Shown here: positions 1-7,654 of the stretch, one piece after another | Layout: every line of letters begins with the position of its first letter | How positions within the stretch are numbered: position 1 is the first letter of the stretch | From: Firmicutes bacterium CAG:631 | GTDB taxonomy: Bacteria; Bacillota_I; Bacilli_A; RFN20; CAG-631 | Direction: 5' to 3' | Assembly: GCA_000433015.1 (NCBI GenBank) | Contig: HF997992.1 | Span: 4,362 to 68,361, forward strand | DNA length: 64,000 nucleotides | Program-made: the position numbers and the translations under genes | The notes under the pieces: model-generated | What the model saw: only the letters and a program-made list of their open reading frames with translations | Told to the model about the DNA's origin: nothing | Databases searched by the model: none

Positions 1-3000
1 TTCATAAGTACCCATTGGCTTCATCCACATATAAAATGTTTTATTGTAAACAAATCTTTTTTGCCAAGCATTTAAATTAAAGACATTACCGGCTGAATAA
101 CCACTGGTTCGATTTGAATTAAATGTATCCATTTCATACCAAATATAATCATACTTGTCTTCAAATGTATAGACATTCATTTTTAGATTTTTATCATACT
201 CTTGAGAACAAGTTTTAAATGAATTTTTGGCTCCATAGATGCCATTTGTTTTCATTCCGCCAAGAACAATTTCATCTTGGAATATTTTTCCAATACGATT
301 GAAATATCCTTCTTTTGTGTATTCATTTGTTTCATAATCGTATTCGTAATCATAACTTCTATGTAATTTTTTATTGTTTTGATTAAAAATATAAGTTGCT
401 TTTTGCAAATGATTAAAATGGTCATAGGCATAAGAAGACATTAAATCATCATTTTTTAACACTTTTGTGATATTTCCATTTAGATCATAAGTGAAATATT
501 TAACAATATTGTTTCTTATATCTTTAATTTCAACAATTTGACCATCTTCATCATAACGATATTGAATAATTGGATCATTATTTAATTTTACAGCAATGAG
601 TTGACCCTGATCGTCATAGTCAAAATCAAAATAATCTCCTTCATTTCCATATTGTTTACGACTAAGTAAGCCTTTGTTAATGCCCTTTTTCATTTCATTA
701 TAATTCCATTGATTAACGGTTGTACCATTTAATGTCACTTTGATTAAATGACCAAAATTATCATAGGTCATATCATATTTTGAGCCATTTTGACTAGCAA
801 TGGATTTTACCAATTTTTGCTCATCATATGTGAAATGATTAAAATGAGTAATATTATTTAAAACAGCTTTCAAATAAGCTATGGAATCATCTTGGTTATA
901 CTCTACTTCTTGTTTAAAGCCATTTGGTTGGGTAATAGAAATCATTTGGTTTAGATTATTTATTCCCATTTGGGTAATTTTACCATAAGGATCTGTAGAA
1001 GATAAAACATTTCCCCAAATATCATTCGTTTGACTTTGAATGATTTTTTCACCATCGGCAGTCGTTAATGTCGTACTTTTTATAAAATCATTTTCGTCAT
1101 ATACAACATCCATTATATTTCCGGATAAATCATTAATTTGTGAAAGGCGTCCTTTGCTATCATATTGATAGCGTAGCATTCCACCATCTTGAGAATGAAT
1201 CTCTTGCACTTTATTATTTTCATCATAATGAATTCTCATACTTGTTCCTTCGCCATTAATGACTTCAGTAATATTGCCTACTTTATCATAATTATAGTAC
1301 AAACCATAGGAATCTTTATAAAGTTGGAAAGCGTCAAATAATGCTTCATTTCCACCACAATATTCAATGCCCACTTCAATTTTATCAAAATTATATTCTG
1401 CAACAATTGATCTTGTTAATACTTGCCAATGTTTAAAGTGATTATCAAATTGAAAATAATAAGTTTTAGGGGTTCTATCGCTATAATAAAATTTTACAAA
1501 AGATTGAAAAACATTACCTAAACTTGTATATGCTTTAGCAAACACACTAAATATAAATGATTCACCTGATAAGCCATTGCAAGAAATGGTTTTATACATT
1601 TTTTTAATTTTAAATTGTTTTGTCGATTCGTTTTCTATATTTCCTGCAGCAAACTTCATTGCTTTTTTTCCTAAAACAGAAGCGTGTTCATCATTATCAT
1701 TTAATGTCGTAATTTGATCTTCCTCTTCTAAATTTTCAAAGTTCCATCCTTTTGGAAGCGAATTTTCAACAAAATCCATATATCCGTTTTCAATTAAATT
1801 GTATCTTGAACTTTGACTCATAGGACTAAGTTGTAATTCATCAATATAAATTTCACTAGCTATACCAGAAAAAATCATTTCTACTTTACATTGGATATTG
1901 ATAGCTCCAGAGGGAATTTGAATAGCCGTTGTTGCAAATTTTGTCCAATCAATATTACCTGATGTTTGTGTCGTTTCACCAGAAAATGAATACGTTTTTG
2001 GTACAGGAACCATTATCATTCCATGTTCTTCTCTTTCTAATATAATGTATGTTCCACTAATTTTCATTTTTATATTTCCATTAACAATGGATTCGTTTGT
2101 ATTTTTCGCTTGATGTTTTACAAATCCTTTTAAAATATATGTTCCAGAATCTAAAACAATATTTTGACTAATGGTAATCGTTTCATTTTCGTGTTTATCA
2201 ATAAACAAGCATTTTTCACCATAAAGTCCTTCAGAAATCACTTTTATTTTTGAAAGACTATCTCCTTGTTTTTTCCAACCCAATGAAGAAGAATTAAATA
2301 ATTCAATTTCATTTTCAAAACTATGATTTTCAATGAAATTACGCGCATTTGTTTGTAATTTAGAAACACTTGTTAAGCGCTTTGGTTCTCCATTTTCTAA
2401 TTCCTCGTAATTATAAGTAATGGATCTTCCTTGGTCATCCATTTCTAATTTACAACTTCCAGAAGTATCAAAATAATAGTAATATTTTTTATTGTCGTGA
2501 GTAGTAACTGAAGTTACTTCATCATCGGATATATAGTTCATATAATAAATGGTTTCATTGTTTGCATTTAAAGCCGTAACTCTTTGAACTAATTTGTTTT
2601 GAAATTGATAATTTAATTGATATCCTGATATTTTATCAATGACCTTTGATAAATAGTTTGATTGATAATTGATTTCTATTTCTTTTAGTTTTGTTGTTGA
2701 AGTAGAATTTTCTTCATAAGCATAAGTTGTCATCATGATTTTGTTTTCTTGAGTAAAATAATCGAATTGAATAAAGCGATGTTGTGAAATAAAATCTACT
2801 TTAACTAAAAAATTGATAGAATTATAAGTTAAATGAACTTCTTCATTATCACTATTAACTATTTTTTCTAATTTATTTCCTGACCAATAAAAATTGATTA
2901 TATCTCCATCTTTGTATTTTATACAAATTAATTTTGTAAAATTATCTAACATTATTTGGAATTGCATTAAATTTCCTTTTTGATCCCATAATTCAGCCAT

Positions 3001-3957
3001 GGAATATCTTTCGGTTCTTTCAAAGCAAAGGGATGATTGGTCATAATCACAATAATACAAAGATTCACCAGAAAGTAATATCTCTCTATTGTAATTTTTT
3101 AGCAAAGCTTTCCCTTTGTCACTTGTAGGACTGATTGAATAATAATATCTTCCTGCTCCTGTAGCATCTTCTATGACAATTTCGTCCTCTCTATCATCAA
3201 TTTTATATTGAAAATTTGCAGTTAATGATAAATCAAAATTACTTTCTGAAACAGGGAATTGGCTACTATAAATTGGATAATAAGTAATAGGTGCTTTTTT
3301 ACTCCATGTTGAAAGACCATTAAAAGTATGGATTAATTTTTGCGTATACAAATTAACATAACTTTTGCCTGTATCTTCAATTTCATGTTCATCATATTTA
3401 TAAGCTGAGGATAATCCTTCTAGATAAACCATTGTTGCTTGACAACACTCTATTTCTTCTGATAATTTTTGTGGATCATAGATTGATAATCCGTTTAGTG
3501 TTTGATTGTTTGAAATGACAAAAGTAAAACTTACATTTTCTTCTTGTAAATTTTTAACTAAAGATGTTAAGTCGAAGCGGACAACTTGGATTCCTTCATT
3601 TAATGAATGATCATTTCCATTTAAAATTTGTGTGTCTTCTACAATTTCTTCTCCTGATAGGTTTGCTGCAAAGTTTTTAATTGTACTGTCATTAAAATCA
3701 GAAATATCGCAATTTATCATTTTTAAAGTCGCTGTTTTAGCCGTATTTTCATATGCTATTCCTAATTGCAAATTTCTAATTTTTTCACTGCTTTTTAAAC
3801 CTTGCACATGAATTTGAACAAAAAGTAAAGTATCACTTTTGACGTCATTAACTTTGTTTGAAGAATTAGGATTAAGAATTGTTGTTTTGTTTTTTAAAAA
3901 TTTGGATTGTATTGTAATTTTTTGTGTTGTTGTTTTGTTACTAAATATTTTTATCAT
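1..3957 (-). CDS. Giant YD-repeat (RHS-like) protein, C-terminus beyond the window
   Basis: Seen: an uninterrupted frame of 1,319 codons from ATG at 3957 to the left edge, with a strong ribosome site (AAAGGAGGAAAAC) upstream. Residues ~1-160 look like a DNRLRE-type beta domain. A middle section has two jelly-roll/CBM-like blocks, with phrases such as NFIENHSFENE and NLIENGYMDF. After these come many YD-type repeats (NYDKVGNITEVINGEG, YDENNKVQEI, YDSKGRLSQI, YDLNGNITKV). There is no N-terminal signal peptide. Family knowledge: YD/RHS repeats form a beta shell that often encloses a C-terminal toxin or effector; here that end is not visible. It is the last visible gene of the sigma/XhlA/holin operon, 15 nt after the nucleotidyltransferase gene. 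I infer a large secreted or released surface/effector protein. Toxicity is unproven. Confidence 0.85.
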   Translation of the reverse strand, partial: MIKIFSNKTTTQKITIQSKFLKNKTTILNPNSSNKVNDVKSDTLLFVQIHVQGLKSSEKIRNLQLGIAYENTAKTATLKMINCDISDFNDSTIKNFAANLSGEEIVEDTQILNGNDHSLNEGIQVVRFDLTSLVKNLQEENVSFTFVISNNQTLNGLSIYDPQKLSEEIECCQATMVYLEGLSSAYKYDEHEIEDTGKSYVNLYTQKLIHTFNGLSTWSKKAPITYYPIYSSQFPVSESNFDLSLTANFQYKIDDREDEIVIEDATGAGRYYYSISPTSDKGKALLKNYNREILLSGESLYYCDYDQSSLCFERTERYSMAELWDQKGNLMQFQIMLDNFTKLICIKYKDGDIINFYWSGNKLEKIVNSDNEEVHLTYNSINFLVKVDFISQHRFIQFDYFTQENKIMMTTYAYEENSTSTTKLKEIEINYQSNYLSKVIDKISGYQLNYQFQNKLVQRVTALNANNETIYYMNYISDDEVTSVTTHDNKKYYYYFDTSGSCKLEMDDQGRSITYNYEELENGEPKRLTSVSKLQTNARNFIENHSFENEIELFNSSSLGWKKQGDSLSKIKVISEGLYGEKCLFIDKHENETITISQNIVLDSGTYILKGFVKHQAKNTNESIVNGNIKMKISGTYIILEREEHGMIMVPVPKTYSFSGETTQTSGNIDWTKFATTAIQIPSGAINIQCKVEMIFSGIASEIYIDELQLSPMSQSSRYNLIENGYMDFVENSLPKGWNFENLEEEDQITTLNDNDEHASVLGKKAMKFAAGNIENESTKQFKIKKMYKTISCNGLSGESFIFSVFAKAYTSLGNVFQSFVKFYYSDRTPKTYYFQFDNHFKHWQVLTRSIVAEYNFDKIEVGIEYCGGNEALFDAFQLYKDSYGLYYNYDKVGNITEVINGEGTSMRIHYDENNKVQEIHSQDGGMLRYQYDSKGRLSQINDLSGNIMDVVYDENDFIKSTTLTTADGEKIIQSQTNDIWGNVLSSTDPYGKITQMGINNLNQMISITQPNGFKQEVEYNQDDSIAYLKAVLNNITHFNHFTYDEQKLVKSIASQNGSKYDMTYDNFGHLIKVTLNGTTVNQWNYNEMKKGINKGLLSRKQYGNEGDYFDFDYDDQGQLIAVKLNNDPIIQYRYDEDGQIVEIKDIRNNIVKYFTYDLNGNITKVLKNDDLMSSYAYDHFNHLQKATYIFNQNNKKLHRSYDYEYDYETNEYTKEGYFNRIGKIFQDEIVLGGMKTNGIYGAKNSFKTCSQEYDKNLKMNVYTFEDKYDYIWYEMDTFNSNRTSGYSAGNVFNLNAWQKRFVYNKTFYMWMKPMGTYE

Positions 3958-3972
3958 TTTGTTTTCCTCCTT

Positions 3973-4833
3973 TTATATTAAAGTAACGATATTTTCCATT
4001 TCACAAATATCTAAAAATTTTAATGCATGACTAAAATCTAATAAGTCAATTTTGATATTCATTTGGGCTTGTAGATCCTCTTTTAATTGTTTTAAAAGAA
4101 AACCTTTTTCTGTAGGTATTAAATCTTCATTAAAAATAACTAAAAAGTCTAAATCGCTTGACAATGTTACTTTTTCTTTTGCATAGGATCCATATAAATA
4201 AAATTTTTTTATTTTGTATTTGACTTTTAACTGACTTTTTAAACTTTTAATTTTTTCAATGATTTCTTGTTTATCCCATTCTGTTAACATAGAATGGGAA
4301 AGTTTTTTATGTTCTAATTGATGAAAAATAAATATTAACTTTTCTAAATTTTTTCTTTGTATTGTTGTTTTATAAATTTTATGTTCTGTTGAATAAAGAA
4401 TAATCGGAAATCTTCCTTTTTTTAACATAATATAATTACTTATCATCAAAGCAAATTCTATAGATTGTATCTTAATTTGTTCAAGAATAACCAAATGAAG
4501 ATAGGCCGCTAAATAATTGCCACTTTCATCATAGTTTTTATAAAATTCTGTTAATATATTTTGAATTTTATTTTTATTTAATCGTTTATTTGTTAATAAA
4601 ATATAAGTGTGTTCAAGAAGTTCTTTTGTAAAACTTTGCTGAATATTATTTAAAAGATATAAATAAGCGTTTGCTAATCGTTTAACTTTAACTTCTTGTT
4701 TTGATTCTGCTTTATAATCATCCATCGCAATTCTTTTAAATCGCTCATGTGGTAATTGAATTCCAATCAGTTTTGATGTAAATTCAATAAATCGATAATA
4801 GCATTTTATATCGATTTCTTTACTAACTAACAT
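3973..4833 (-). CDS. Degenerate Fic-like domain fused to a minimal nucleotidyltransferase (MNT) domain
   Basis: 286 aa. The C-terminal third is a clear MNT nucleotidyltransferase: GSYAKE at 215-220, the metal pair in SDLDF (D227, D229) and a third acid in KIDLLD (D263). Residues ~45-175 follow the helical pattern of Fic proteins: ANAYLYLLNNIQQSFTKELL, then ISNYIMLKKGRFPIIL, which lines up with the segment after the Fic active site. The stretch that should read HPFxDGNGR is EQIKIQSIE (118-126), so AMPylation chemistry by that site is not expected. The start codon directly follows the holin stop (TAAATG), with GAAGGTG as ribosome site inside the holin gene, implying translational coupling. Role unknown; MNT domains often modify proteins or act in toxin-antitoxin pairs. 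The Fic assignment is my alignment by eye. Confidence 0.7.
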   Translation of the reverse strand: MLVSKEIDIKCYYRFIEFTSKLIGIQLPHERFKRIAMDDYKAESKQEVKVKRLANAYLYLLNNIQQSFTKELLEHTYILLTNKRLNKNKIQNILTEFYKNYDESGNYLAAYLHLVILEQIKIQSIEFALMISNYIMLKKGRFPIILYSTEHKIYKTTIQRKNLEKLIFIFHQLEHKKLSHSMLTEWDKQEIIEKIKSLKSQLKVKYKIKKFYLYGSYAKEKVTLSSDLDFLVIFNEDLIPTEKGFLLKQLKEDLQAQMNIKIDLLDFSHALKFLDICEMENIVTLI

Positions 4834-5142
4834 TTAGATTTCACCTTCTTTTTGAACTTGTTCTTCTTTGGTGTTTTTAAAAAGTTGCTTTATAATTTGA
4901 TTGGTTCCAGTAGCACTAGCGCCACTAACAATTCCAATTCCTAATGCAATCCAAATATTTGAAGCTTCTAAAATCATCTCTGGTTGTGTTAAATAGATGA
5001 TGATGCCTAATATTCCACCGATTCCCGCACTAATACAGGGAATATATTGATAGGCTTCTTTTTTCTTTTTAAATATCGCTTTGTAAATTTCTGCTATTAC
5101 ATAGCAACAAATCACAATGATGGGTACACTAGCAAATTCCAT
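4834..5142 (-). CDS. Phage-type holin (toxin secretion / phage lysis class)
   Basis: 102 aa with hydrophobic segments at ~4-24, ~34-52 and ~62-82 and a short charged C-terminus. The glycine-rich segments GIGGILGIIIYL and GIGIVSGASATGTNQI resemble the Hol44/A118-type holin families of Gram-positive phages. Such proteins oligomerise in the cytoplasmic membrane and let large proteins out. The ribosome site GGGAGGTGGTGAG lies directly upstream of ATG 5142. The gene sits between the XhlA-like gene and the MNT gene, in an operon that ends in a giant leaderless protein. There are no other phage structural genes nearby, which suggests a domesticated export or lysis function. Holin identity is by sequence resemblance only. 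Confidence 0.75.
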   Translation of the reverse strand: MEFASVPIIVICCYVIAEIYKAIFKKKKEAYQYIPCISAGIGGILGIIIYLTQPEMILEASNIWIALGIGIVSGASATGTNQIIKQLFKNTKEEQVQKEGEI

Positions 5143-5160
5143 TATCTCACCACCTCCCTT

Positions 5161-5433
5161 TTATTCTCTTTGGTTGATTTTTAGACTTTGCTCTACTTTT
5201 GCTAATCGTTCTAGCATTTGTCGATCACGATCATCTAGTTTGCTAAATTCTTTTTCTAATTTAGCAAGTGTTTTAACGATATATTGAATGTCGGCTTGGA
5301 GTTGCCCTTTTGTTGCTCCTGCTTCTTTGTGATCTTTTTTTTCGTTTCTTTTAAATGCTAGATAAGCAAATAAAATACTTGAGATAGATCCCATCAGTCC
5401 AACCACACTGATGGCTATACTGATTTCACTCAT
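5161..5433 (-). CDS. XhlA-like small membrane protein with coiled coil
   Basis: 90 aa: one N-terminal transmembrane segment (~6-27, ending before KRNEKKD), then a charged helix with heptad-like spacing (LAKLEKEFSKL, MLERLAKVEQSL) at ~48-86. This is the architecture of XhlA/hemolysin-type accessory lysis proteins, which sit next to holins in Bacillus prophages. ATG 5433 has an AAGGAGGG ribosome site. It is the first gene after the promoter-like repeat at 5466-5500, so it probably opens the holin/MNT/YD-repeat operon. A generic membrane coiled-coil protein cannot be excluded. Confidence 0.65.
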   Translation of the reverse strand: MSEISIAISVVGLMGSISSILFAYLAFKRNEKKDHKEAGATKGQLQADIQYIVKTLAKLEKEFSKLDDRDRQMLERLAKVEQSLKINQRE

Positions 5434-5465
5434 TCTTTTCCCTCCTTTCTTCTCTTTTCACTTAT

Positions 5466-5500
5466 TTAACTGTCAAAAAGACTTTATTTTTACTCACAAA
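5466..5500 (-). promoter_or_regulatory. Candidate alternative-sigma promoter, copy 1 (drives XhlA-holin-RHS operon)
   Basis: A 35-bp element reading (minus strand) TTTGTGAGTAAAAAT, a short variable part, then CTTTTTGACAGTTAA. It matches 30 of 35 bases, ungapped, with 6087-6121. It overlaps the last codons of the sigma gene and ends 32 nt before the XhlA start codon, the right distance for a promoter. Neither a good sigma-A -35 nor -10 box is present, fitting use by the adjacent sigma factor (inference). Confidence 0.6.
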
Positions 5501-6047
5501 TTTTTTTATTTTTATATTTTTGTTTAATTTGATTCAAAATTCGAGAAACTTTTTGTTGACTATACCCTAATTTTTGAGCAACTTCTTTTTGAGTCAATAA
5601 TTGGTTTTTATCAATAAAGGTTGTTAAAAATTGAATTTCTTGTGGAGTAACATGATGTTCTAACAATATTTCTTCTAACGATAAGTGAAAAGAGCTTTCT
5701 ATAGGATAACAAGAAAAATCAAATAGCCTATCGCTTATTTCATATTGAAAAGAATTTTTGTGTTTTTGATAAAATTGAGGAATCACTTTTGTATAATATG
5801 TTTTTAAAAATTTAAGAAATTGTTTTTGGTTAATTTCTAAAGTGCTTTTTTCTAAGTCAATCTTAAATTTTTGAATTGTTGAATAAGTAAAAATGATCAT
5901 TTCTTGTAAAAGATCCTCTTGAAAAGTAAGATTTACCTTTTTAAGCTGTTTTCTCATCATGGGATAAAGACGTTGTAAAATTGTTTTTAAAGTTGTTTCT
6001 GCATTTGTTTTTTGATACTGCATCACTAATTCAATTAAGTTTTCCAT
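5490..6047 (-). CDS. Small sigma-70-like factor of the TcdR/BotR/UviA type
   Basis: 185 aa. Residues ~20-60 (LYPMMRKQLKKVNLTFQEDL, IIFTYSTIQKF) resemble sigma region 2 of the group-5 clostridial toxin sigma factors. The C-terminus carries a region-4-type helix-turn-helix (LTQKEVAQKLGYSQQKVSRI, 151-170). Region 3 is absent, and the length matches TcdR (184 aa). TcdR-type factors activate their own gene and toxin genes. Here the same 35-bp motif precedes this gene and the downstream operon, supporting an autoregulated local sigma factor. ATG 6047 has TAGGAG upstream. An alternative reading is a phage late-gene activator of the ArpU/sigma-like class. Confidence 0.7.
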   Translation of the reverse strand: MENLIELVMQYQKTNAETTLKTILQRLYPMMRKQLKKVNLTFQEDLLQEMIIFTYSTIQKFKIDLEKSTLEINQKQFLKFLKTYYTKVIPQFYQKHKNSFQYEISDRLFDFSCYPIESSFHLSLEEILLEHHVTPQEIQFLTTFIDKNQLLTQKEVAQKLGYSQQKVSRILNQIKQKYKNKKICE

Positions 6048-6086
6048 TGTTGCTCTCCTAAATTTGTTAAAAATGTTTTCATCACT

Positions 6087-6121
6087 TTAACTGCAAAAAG
6101 GAATTCATTTTTACTCACAAA
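6087..6121 (-). promoter_or_regulatory. Candidate alternative-sigma promoter, copy 2 (sigma gene autoregulation)
   Basis: Second copy of the 35-bp element. On the minus strand it begins TTTGTGAGTAAAAATGA and ends CTTTTTGCAGTTAA. Differences from 5466-5500 are confined to five positions, all in the region between the two conserved halves. It lies 39 nt upstream of the sigma gene start. The conserved halves resemble -35 and -10 boxes of a dedicated sigma factor; this is inference. Confidence 0.6.
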
Positions 6122-6210
6122 CTTAAAAAAATGTTTTCTATTTCTTTTTTTTCTCATCCTTTTTGTTAGGATTCAACATCAACAATGAATGGTTATATTG
6201 AATTTAAATA

Positions 6211-6236
6211 CAAAAAAATCCTAGTTTTACTAGGAT
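6211..6236 (-). terminator. Intrinsic terminator of the carboxypeptidase gene
   Basis: 8-bp perfect stem (6218-6225 with 6229-6236; core TCCTAGT / ACTAGGA) with a 3-nt loop. On the minus strand it is followed by a run of seven T. It lies downstream of the D,D-carboxypeptidase gene and isolates the sigma cassette from it. Confidence 0.75.
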
Positions 6237-6252
6237 AAAAAGAATAAAAAAC

Positions 6253-6293
6253 GCAAAAAAACAACAATTTTATTTTTTTTTTTGTTTTTTTGC
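6253..6293. repeat. Inverted repeat, A/T-rich
   Basis: Perfect arms GCAAAAAAACAA (6253-6264) and TTGTTTTTTTGC (6282-6293). The composition makes this a weak hairpin. It could be a second terminator-like element for minus-strand transcription, or chance in homopolymer-rich DNA. Confidence 0.45.
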
Positions 6294-6482
6294 ATAAAAA
6301 AAGTTTTTATAAAAAAATAAAAAAAACGAACTTTAAATCAAATAGAATTCTCGAAATTTGTCTTATAAAATCACTTTTTGTCGAGAAAAATTAAAATATT
6401 TTTAACTAATTTTAAATCTTTAATATTTATTGTATTTTTATCTACACGCTAAAAAACGTCTACTAAACTTTTCTTTCAATTT

Positions 6483-7502
6483 TTATTCATTTTTTTGCGG
6501 TAAACAATATAATTCAATGGTTACTTGTTCAATCACATAACCATATTGATCTTGTAAATAAATATGCACTTGTTTACTATTTTTTTGAATCTCATATTTT
6601 AAATAAAGATTATCTAAATCATTAGATACCATTAAAACATATTCTTTTTCTACTTTTACACAATAGGAATCAATATAATTTTCTCCTGCTTTTAAAACAA
6701 TTAATCCTTTGTAGTTTGCAAAATAATATTGATATAAACTTTTATGAACTCCAAAATCATTCCCACAATTTAAAGTCACAATGACTAATTCTAAATCATC
6801 TTGTTTTGCACTACTTACTAAGGTTCTTTTTGCTAATTTTGTATATCCTGTTTTTCCACCCGTTGTACAATCATAAAGATTAAATAAGCGATTCTTATTT
6901 TTATACGTTTTATATTGTTTTGCAGATGTGATTTGACGATAAACAGGGTTATTTAAGGCATAAGCATGCAAAAGTGCCATATCATAGGCTGATGAAAGAT
7001 TTCCGCCATCTTCTTCATCTAACCCATGAGGATTTCGAAACAAAGAATCTTGCATATTTAAATTTTTTGCTTTTTGATTCATCATTTCTACAAATTTTTC
7101 AATGGTTCCACCAACATGGATGGCAATACTTACTGCAGCATCATTGCCACTTCTTAAAATTAATCCATAAAGTAAATCCATAATCGGAATTTGATCATTT
7201 TCATGAATATATAGCATACTGCCATAGACTTCATTGATTTCTTGGGGTATTGTTACAATATCTTCAAGATTTACATTTTCTATTGCAACAATTGCGGTCA
7301 TAATTTTAGAAATACTAGCAACACTTCTACTCGTATGTATATCTTTACTTTCTAATACTTTATTGGTGCTTTTTTCCATAACCACATAACTAGAACAAGA
7401 AATAGGAACGGCAGCAGTGGGAATTGATTCATTATTTTTTTGAGGACTAGGAATTAAAAAAACCCCTAGGGAACAAAGAAAAATCAGTAATATTTGTTTC
7501 AT
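6483..7502 (-). CDS. D-alanyl-D-alanine carboxypeptidase (peptidase S11, DacF/PBP5 type)
   Basis: 339 aa with an N-terminal signal segment (MKQILLIFLCSLGVFLIP). All three penicillin-binding active-site motifs are present in order: SISK (63-66, acylated serine S63), SGN (118-120) and KTG (217-219). The enzyme trims the terminal D-Ala from peptidoglycan pentapeptides outside the membrane. The C-terminal ~80 residues form a short beta region of the type that follows the catalytic domain. The start has a ribosome site AAGGTGA. A terminator at 6211-6236 closes the transcript. It shows that the host makes peptidoglycan, unlike true mollicutes. Confidence 0.93.
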   Translation of the reverse strand: MKQILLIFLCSLGVFLIPSPQKNNESIPTAAVPISCSSYVVMEKSTNKVLESKDIHTSRSVASISKIMTAIVAIENVNLEDIVTIPQEINEVYGSMLYIHENDQIPIMDLLYGLILRSGNDAAVSIAIHVGGTIEKFVEMMNQKAKNLNMQDSLFRNPHGLDEEDGGNLSSAYDMALLHAYALNNPVYRQITSAKQYKTYKNKNRLFNLYDCTTGGKTGYTKLAKRTLVSSAKQDDLELVIVTLNCGNDFGVHKSLYQYYFANYKGLIVLKAGENYIDSYCVKVEKEYVLMVSNDLDNLYLKYEIQKNSKQVHIYLQDQYGYVIEQVTIELYCLPQKNE

Positions 7503-7581
7503 ACTATCACCTTAAAAAAATTATATGATTGTTTTTTTCTTTTCATGTATGAGAACTTTTTTAACATCAATAGAGCTTTGC

Positions 7582-7620
7582 TATTTCTCAATTTTTAAAA
7601 AAATATATTTTTGAGAAATA
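7582..7620 (+). repeat. 39-bp palindromic repeat, left copy
   Basis: Arms TATTTCTCAA (7582-7591) and TTGAGAAATA (7611-7620) around a 19-nt AT centre. The same 39-bp unit (34/39 identical, same spacing) recurs at 8839-8877 on the far side of the ATPase gene. The right arm contains the promoter -35 box, so the palindrome could be an operator. The pair could alternatively mark the ends of a mobile cassette. Confidence 0.75.
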
Positions 7621-7638
7621 AAAAATATATGATATAAT
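7611..7638 (+). promoter_or_regulatory. Sigma-A promoter of the DUF4143 ATPase
   Basis: TTGAGA at 7611-7616 and TATAAT at 7633-7638 with a 16-bp spacer. Transcription should start near 7645. That places the first possible ATG (7643) upstream of the transcript start and favours ATG 7655 as the true start. Confidence 0.65.
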
Positions 7639-7654
7639 TAAAATGGTGATTACA

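Larger units (their letters stand above)
6122..6482. other. AT-rich intergenic region with hairpins, no gene
   Basis: 361 bases of very AT-rich DNA between the sigma promoter and the carboxypeptidase gene. No ORF with a ribosome site was found on either strand. It holds the terminator at 6211-6236, a long A/T inverted repeat at 6253-6293, and a 7-bp inverted repeat TTCTCGA (6348-6354) / TCGAGAA (6381-6387). The last has the same general design as the repeats around the DUF4143 genes. Confidence 0.6.

Noticed and set aside
1-6121. Ordinary prophage
   Set aside because: Holin and XhlA are present, but no terminase, capsid, tail, integrase or att site is visible. The partner is a YD-repeat protein; a remnant cannot be fully excluded beyond the left edge.
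6253-6293. Long A/T hairpin as a structured RNA or origin-like element
   Set aside because: Arms are mostly homopolymer A and T, so chance is likely; no other structure-specific motif nearby.
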